NCBI GenBank assembly: GCA_002381765.1
Contig: DFXX01000071.1
Location: forward strand, 1 to 16,951
Source of the DNA: Bacteriovoracaceae bacterium UBA4097
Lineage (GTDB): Bacteria > Bdellovibrionota > Bacteriovoracia > Bacteriovoracales > Bacteriovoracaceae
Length of the DNA stretch: 16,951 nucleotides
Direction: 5' to 3'
Shown piece by piece: positions 13,667 through 16,951 of the stretch. Under the pieces are notes generated by a model. That model was not told the DNA's origin. It did no database searches and saw nothing but the letters and a program-made list of their open reading frames with translations. The translations under genes and the position numbers were made by a program. Numbering within the stretch: the stretch's first letter is position 1; the number at the start of each line of letters is the position of its first letter.

Positions 13667-15258
13667 AAATGCACTCTAGTGCTTTACTCCTCATTGTTAG
13701 TTTACTCTCCTCCCAGCTACTGGCCCAAAGTGCGAGTTTGGATGAAGGTTTTTCCAAGCCGATTGATCTCACCGACACCCAGGCCAAGGAATCTAAAGAA
13801 TTTATTCATCAAGGAAAAAAAGACCGCGCCTATCAGGAAGGCTGTGAGAAATTAAAAAAATGCGACAATAGCGATGAGACGGGATTTATGGCCATCGTTG
13901 AGCAAAACATTGGTAAGGCCTATGCCATGCTCTTTGGGGGCCTGAGTATGCTCAATGGCAGCGGGGGTCCTAAATTTGGCGTTAAGGAGAAGGCGTCTAC
14001 TACTGCCTCCACCGCTAGCGAAGAAGCTACTCAAAAACCAAAGGAAGAAGGCAAAAACGATTACTGTATGTATGGGGCCATGGCCTATGAAACTCTTGCT
14101 GGCTTCATGCAATCAAATCTGCAAAGTAAGGCGCAAGAGAAATCCGCTAAAATAGCTGACCCTCAATTGCAATCTCTGGTGAATCTCAAGGAAACTCATA
14201 AGGCGAGAAAAAAGACCGCTACTTATCAAGCAGCTACTTATGGTGCTGTCTCTGCCTGCTATGTGGTTTACGGCACCACTCAAGGTGTGGCTCGGGACTG
14301 GAAATACTGGGCCAAGCTTGGAGGAGCCACCGCACTCACGACTCTCTATGTGAGTAAGGCGGCTAAGCATGATAAGGCCGCTGACAAAGTTCAAAAAGTT
14401 ATCGATAGCTTGCCTAAGAGTGGAGAATGTAATCCTTGGACAGAATCTCAATGCTTCTGTGATGAGCCGACTTCTAAAAATCTCTACGCTCTTCAGTATG
14501 AAGAAGTTTGCATCATGAATAATGGAAACTTCGATACACCTAAAGCCGCTATGGGATGTGGGACGATGGTGAATGGGGCCGTTCAATTTGATAAAGAATG
14601 TAAATGCAAAGAAACCAATTCCTGCTTTACTGCTAAACTTAAGGCCTATAATCCTTCTTTCAATCTCGGCAAGAACTTTATGAATCAGGCCAATCAAGGT
14701 TTTGATTTATTAAGTTCAGGAGAATTTGATCAGGCAAAGCTCAATCAGTACTCTACCAATTCCGCTTCTATGGCCAAGAAAATTTTGGATAAGGCAAAGA
14801 TCAATGCTCCAGCAGTAAAATTAAATGAAGATCAAAAGATAAATGCTGAAGCCTTTGATGAGTTAATTCCTGCTCCCTTAGCTGCTCTAGCTGCTGTCTC
14901 TTCAGAGAGTAGTCCTCCCTCTGGGGGACTTATGGGAGGCTCCACCCAATCGGCACTGGATAAACTGCCAGAAACTGTAAAACAAAAAGTATCTGACATC
15001 AGCGTAAACTATAAATCCAAGGGCACAACTTCTCAGGTTAATAATGATTCTGGAAGTGATTTTGGTTTTCAAATGCCTGGCCAGCAAGTGGAGCCCAAGA
15101 AGAATAGTAATGAAGTTGTGAGATTTGCAGAGAAGGCCTTGAGTCAAGCAGATGTGTCGAATGCACCCGACACACCTATCTTTGATATTATTTCAAATCG
15201 CTACCGCAGATCCGGTTGGACTAAGCTGCAGCCAGAAGAGAAAGCTGAAATTAAGTAG
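13663..15258 (+). CDS. exported Cys-rich protein of unknown function
   Basis: 531 residues; I do not recognise a family. A signal peptide (1-21, LLSSQLLA) predicts export. The mature part has 12 cysteines (61, 67, 135, 199, 256, 264, 266, 283, 299, 313, 315, 321); eight lie between 256 and 321 with CFC and CKC pairs, suggesting disulfides. Two moderately hydrophobic stretches, about 188-206 and 215-231, flank a short charged turn and could form a membrane hairpin. Residues 101-131 and 400-480 are low-complexity (Ala, Ser, Gly, Lys, Pro) and probably disordered. The end, FDIISNRYRRSGWTKLQ (506-522), looks like a compact conserved motif. The start has AAAGG six bases upstream and is preceded by a candidate leader ORF. 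The stop is one base from the convergent rpiB stop. Confidence 0.82.
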   Translation: MKMHSSALLLIVSLLSSQLLAQSASLDEGFSKPIDLTDTQAKESKEFIHQGKKDRAYQEGCEKLKKCDNSDETGFMAIVEQNIGKAYAMLFGGLSMLNGSGGPKFGVKEKASTTASTASEEATQKPKEEGKNDYCMYGAMAYETLAGFMQSNLQSKAQEKSAKIADPQLQSLVNLKETHKARKKTATYQAATYGAVSACYVVYGTTQGVARDWKYWAKLGGATALTTLYVSKAAKHDKAADKVQKVIDSLPKSGECNPWTESQCFCDEPTSKNLYALQYEEVCIMNNGNFDTPKAAMGCGTMVNGAVQFDKECKCKETNSCFTAKLKAYNPSFNLGKNFMNQANQGFDLLSSGEFDQAKLNQYSTNSASMAKKILDKAKINAPAVKLNEDQKINAEAFDELIPAPLAALAAVSSESSPPSGGLMGGSTQSALDKLPETVKQKVSDISVNYKSKGTTSQVNNDSGSDFGFQMPGQQVEPKKNSNEVVRFAEKALSQADVSNAPDTPIFDIISNRYRRSGWTKLQPEEKAEIK

Positions 15259-15259
15259 G

Positions 15260-15694
15260 TTATTCTCCTAGCTCATTGAATTGATCTATGCGGATTTGAT
15301 GCCTTCCTCCTTCAAACTCGGTTGTAAGGAAGGTATCAGCAATCTTGCTCAAAAGCTCATTCGAGGTCTTCCTACCTGATAAGCAAAGGACATTCGCATT
15401 GTTATGAAGGCGGCTCATTTTGGCATCATCTTCATCCCGACATAAAGCTGCTCTTATGCCTTTAAAGCGATTGGCGGCCATGCAGACCCCTATGCCTGAG
15501 CCACAAAGGAGAATTCCCAGTGTCTTCTCTTCTTTAACATGCTTCACGAGCTTAAAGGCCCACTCCGGGTAATGAGTTGATTCGGGTGAACTGGTGCCTA
15601 GGTCAACAACATCAAAACGAGCTTTCAGGTAATCCGCCAGAATTTTCTTCTCATTGAAGGCGGCGTGATCAGAAGCTATAAAAATTTTCATCAT
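15260..15694 (-). CDS. rpiB: ribose-5-phosphate isomerase B
   Basis: Cytoplasmic enzyme interconverting ribose 5-phosphate and ribulose 5-phosphate in the non-oxidative pentose phosphate pathway. It has 144 residues, the normal RpiB/LacAB length. Motifs: SDHAAF (8-13) at the phosphate and substrate site, CGSGIGVCMAANR (64-76) with the catalytic-type Cys64 and the anion hole loop, HNNANVLCLSGR (97-108), and GGRHQIRI (129-136). The protein may start at the first ATG (15694) or the next one (15691); the GAGG upstream fits both, and the family usually begins MKI, favouring the second. It lies just downstream of the ahcY terminator, with almost no room for a promoter, and abuts the convergent unknown gene with a single base between stops. 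Confidence 0.96.
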   Translation of the reverse strand: MMKIFIASDHAAFNEKKILADYLKARFDVVDLGTSSPESTHYPEWAFKLVKHVKEEKTLGILLCGSGIGVCMAANRFKGIRAALCRDEDDAKMSRLHNNANVLCLSGRKTSNELLSKIADTFLTTEFEGGRHQIRIDQFNELGE

Positions 15695-15710
15695 TCATCC
15701 TCAAATTTAG

Positions 15711-15737
15711 AAAAAAAAAGGCGCCCTTAGGCGCCTT
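15711..15737 (-). terminator. Rho-independent terminator of ahcY
   Basis: On the minus strand, right after the ahcY stop, AAGGCGCC (15737-15730) and GGCGCCTT (15725-15718) form a perfect 8-bp GC-rich stem with a TAAG loop, followed by a run of nine T (15719-15711). This is a textbook intrinsic terminator and should be strong. rpiB begins 16 bases beyond the T-run. Confidence 0.92.
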
Positions 15738-15740
15738 CTC

Positions 15741-16951
15741 TTAGTAGCGGTAATATTCTGGCTTAAATGGACCTGATGCTGGAATTCCCAAGTACTCTGA
15801 CTGAGCAGGAGTAAGAGTATCCAATTCAACCCCAACCTTCTTAAGGTGAAGCATAGCAACTTTTTCATCAAGGTGCTTAGGAAGCATGTAAACTTTGTTC
15901 TCATACTTATTAGCATTACCCCAAAGTTCAATTTGAGCGAGAACTTGGTTAGTAAATGAATTACTCATCACAAAGCTTGGATGTCCAGTAGCACATCCTA
16001 AATTCACCAGACGGCCCTCGGCCAGAACGATAACTTGCTTGCCTTCGATAGTATAAAGATCAACCTGAGGCTTGATAACGTCCTTAGTGTGACCATAATT
16101 CTTATTCAACCATGCCATATCGATTTCGATATCAAAATGACCAATATTACAAACGATGGCCTTATCTTTCATTGAGCGGAAATGCTTCTCTACAATGATG
16201 TCCTTACAGCCAGTAGTTGTAACTACGATATCGGCTTCTTTAACAGCATCATCCATCTTCTTAACTTCATAACCTTCCATGGCTGCTTGAAGAGCACAGA
16301 TAGGGTCGATTTCAGTCACAATCACTCGTGCTCCGGCGCCACGAAGAGACTCAGCTGAACCTTTACCTACATCTCCAAAGCCAGCAACAACGGCAACCTT
16401 ACCTGCAATCATAACGTCAGTAGCTCTACGGATAGCATCGACACATGATTCACGACAGCCGTACTTATTATCGAACTTAGACTTAGTAACTGAATCGTTT
16501 ACGTTGATACAAGGAACTGGAAGTTTTCCAACTTTCTCAAGTTCATAAAGACGGTGAACACCTGTAGTTGTTTCTTCAGAGATTCCTTTGATGCCTTTGT
16601 AAAGCTCTGGGTACTTCGAAAGAACCATCTCAGTGAGGTCTCCCCCATCATCAAGAATCATGTTAAGCGGCTCTTTGTTTTCACCAAAGAAGATAGTCTC
16701 ATGAATACACCAGTTGAATTCTTCTTCAGTCATGCCTTTCCAGGCATAAACAGGGATTCCAGCAGCAGCAATGGCAGCAGCAGCGTGATCTTGAGTTGAG
16801 AAGATATTACATGATGACCAAGTCACATCGGCCCCTAGCTCAACCAGAGTCTCAATAAGAACAGCTGTTTGGATGGTCATATGAAGACAGCCAGCAATGC
16901 GTGACCCTTTTAATGGCTTAGATTTTCCATATTCCTGACGAAGGGCCATTA
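15741..16951 (-). CDS. ahcY: S-adenosylhomocysteine hydrolase, 5' end beyond the window
   Basis: NAD-dependent enzyme that splits S-adenosylhomocysteine into adenosine and homocysteine, clearing the inhibitory product of methyltransferases. At least 402 residues are visible. The frame runs off the right edge; the first visible Met lies within the conserved block xMALRQEYGKSKPLKGSRIAG, and the partial codon before it (xTA) suits the Leu usual there, so some N-terminal residues are missing. Visible sites: HMTIQTA and FSTQDHAAAA (substrate), SEETTTGVHRL, SVTKSKFDN with the catalytic Lys158 (numbered from the first visible Met), the NAD-binding GFGDVGKG (190-197), GHFDIE and the C-terminal FKPEYYRY. 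It carries the longer bacterial form of the segment around residues 70-110. A strong terminator follows. Any riboswitch or promoter lies outside the window. Confidence 0.97.
   Translation of the reverse strand, partial: MALRQEYGKSKPLKGSRIAGCLHMTIQTAVLIETLVELGADVTWSSCNIFSTQDHAAAAIAAAGIPVYAWKGMTEEEFNWCIHETIFFGENKEPLNMILDDGGDLTEMVLSKYPELYKGIKGISEETTTGVHRLYELEKVGKLPVPCINVNDSVTKSKFDNKYGCRESCVDAIRRATDVMIAGKVAVVAGFGDVGKGSAESLRGAGARVIVTEIDPICALQAAMEGYEVKKMDDAVKEADIVVTTTGCKDIIVEKHFRSMKDKAIVCNIGHFDIEIDMAWLNKNYGHTKDVIKPQVDLYTIEGKQVIVLAEGRLVNLGCATGHPSFVMSNSFTNQVLAQIELWGNANKYENKVYMLPKHLDEKVAMLHLKKVGVELDTLTPAQSEYLGIPASGPFKPEYYRY

Overview
The window (about 17 kb, GC in the low-to-mid 40s by eye) is compact bacterial chromosome carrying twelve complete protein genes, one gene cut by the right edge (ahcY), one very short probable gene start cut by the left edge, and a candidate 11-codon leader ORF. 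Four secreted proteins with Sec signal peptides (M28 aminopeptidase, 5'-nucleotidase, NUC1-type nuclease, an unknown Cys-rich protein), a multi-domain GAF/PAS kinase and a Tlc-like transporter suggest a predatory or biopolymer-degrading member of the Bdellovibrionota, most like Bacteriovorax/Peredibacter. This assignment is an inference from gene content and base composition; there is no rRNA or other marker to confirm it. I see no tRNA, rRNA, CRISPR, insertion sequence, prophage or integration site.

Layout. 1-1285 (minus): start of an unknown gene, then an exported aminopeptidase resembling the Vibrio proteolyticus enzyme. 1411-2909 (plus): a two-gene operon of a nitronate-monooxygenase/FabK-family flavoprotein and a DUF4442 hotdog protein. 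2893-5033 (minus): feoAB ferrous iron uptake. 5189-7585 (plus): UshA-like 5'-nucleotidase followed by an exported non-specific nuclease. The two are separated by a long near-perfect stem-loop that buries the nuclease ribosome binding site. 7548-9617 (minus): GAF-PAS-PAS histidine kinase without a receiver domain. 9703-13475 (minus): a tight operon of a DtxR-like regulator, a Tlc-like membrane transporter and an M3 oligopeptidase. 13631-15258 (plus): a possible leader peptide and a 531-residue exported protein of unknown function. 15260-16951 (minus): rpiB and ahcY, with a strong intrinsic terminator between them.

How the genes may work together. The nuclease, the 5'-nucleotidase and possibly the Tlc-like transporter could form a chain that cuts external nucleic acid, dephosphorylates nucleotides and imports products. 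The M28 and M3 peptidases would handle proteins and peptides. FeoAB supplies Fe(II), and a DtxR-family protein sits elsewhere in the window, though nothing ties it to feo directly. The observations most worth following up are regulatory: the stem-loop over the nuclease start, the candidate leader peptide whose stop overlaps the next start (ATGA), the atypical metal site of the DtxR-like protein, and the fact that all three convergent gene junctions overlap or abut with no space for a terminator.
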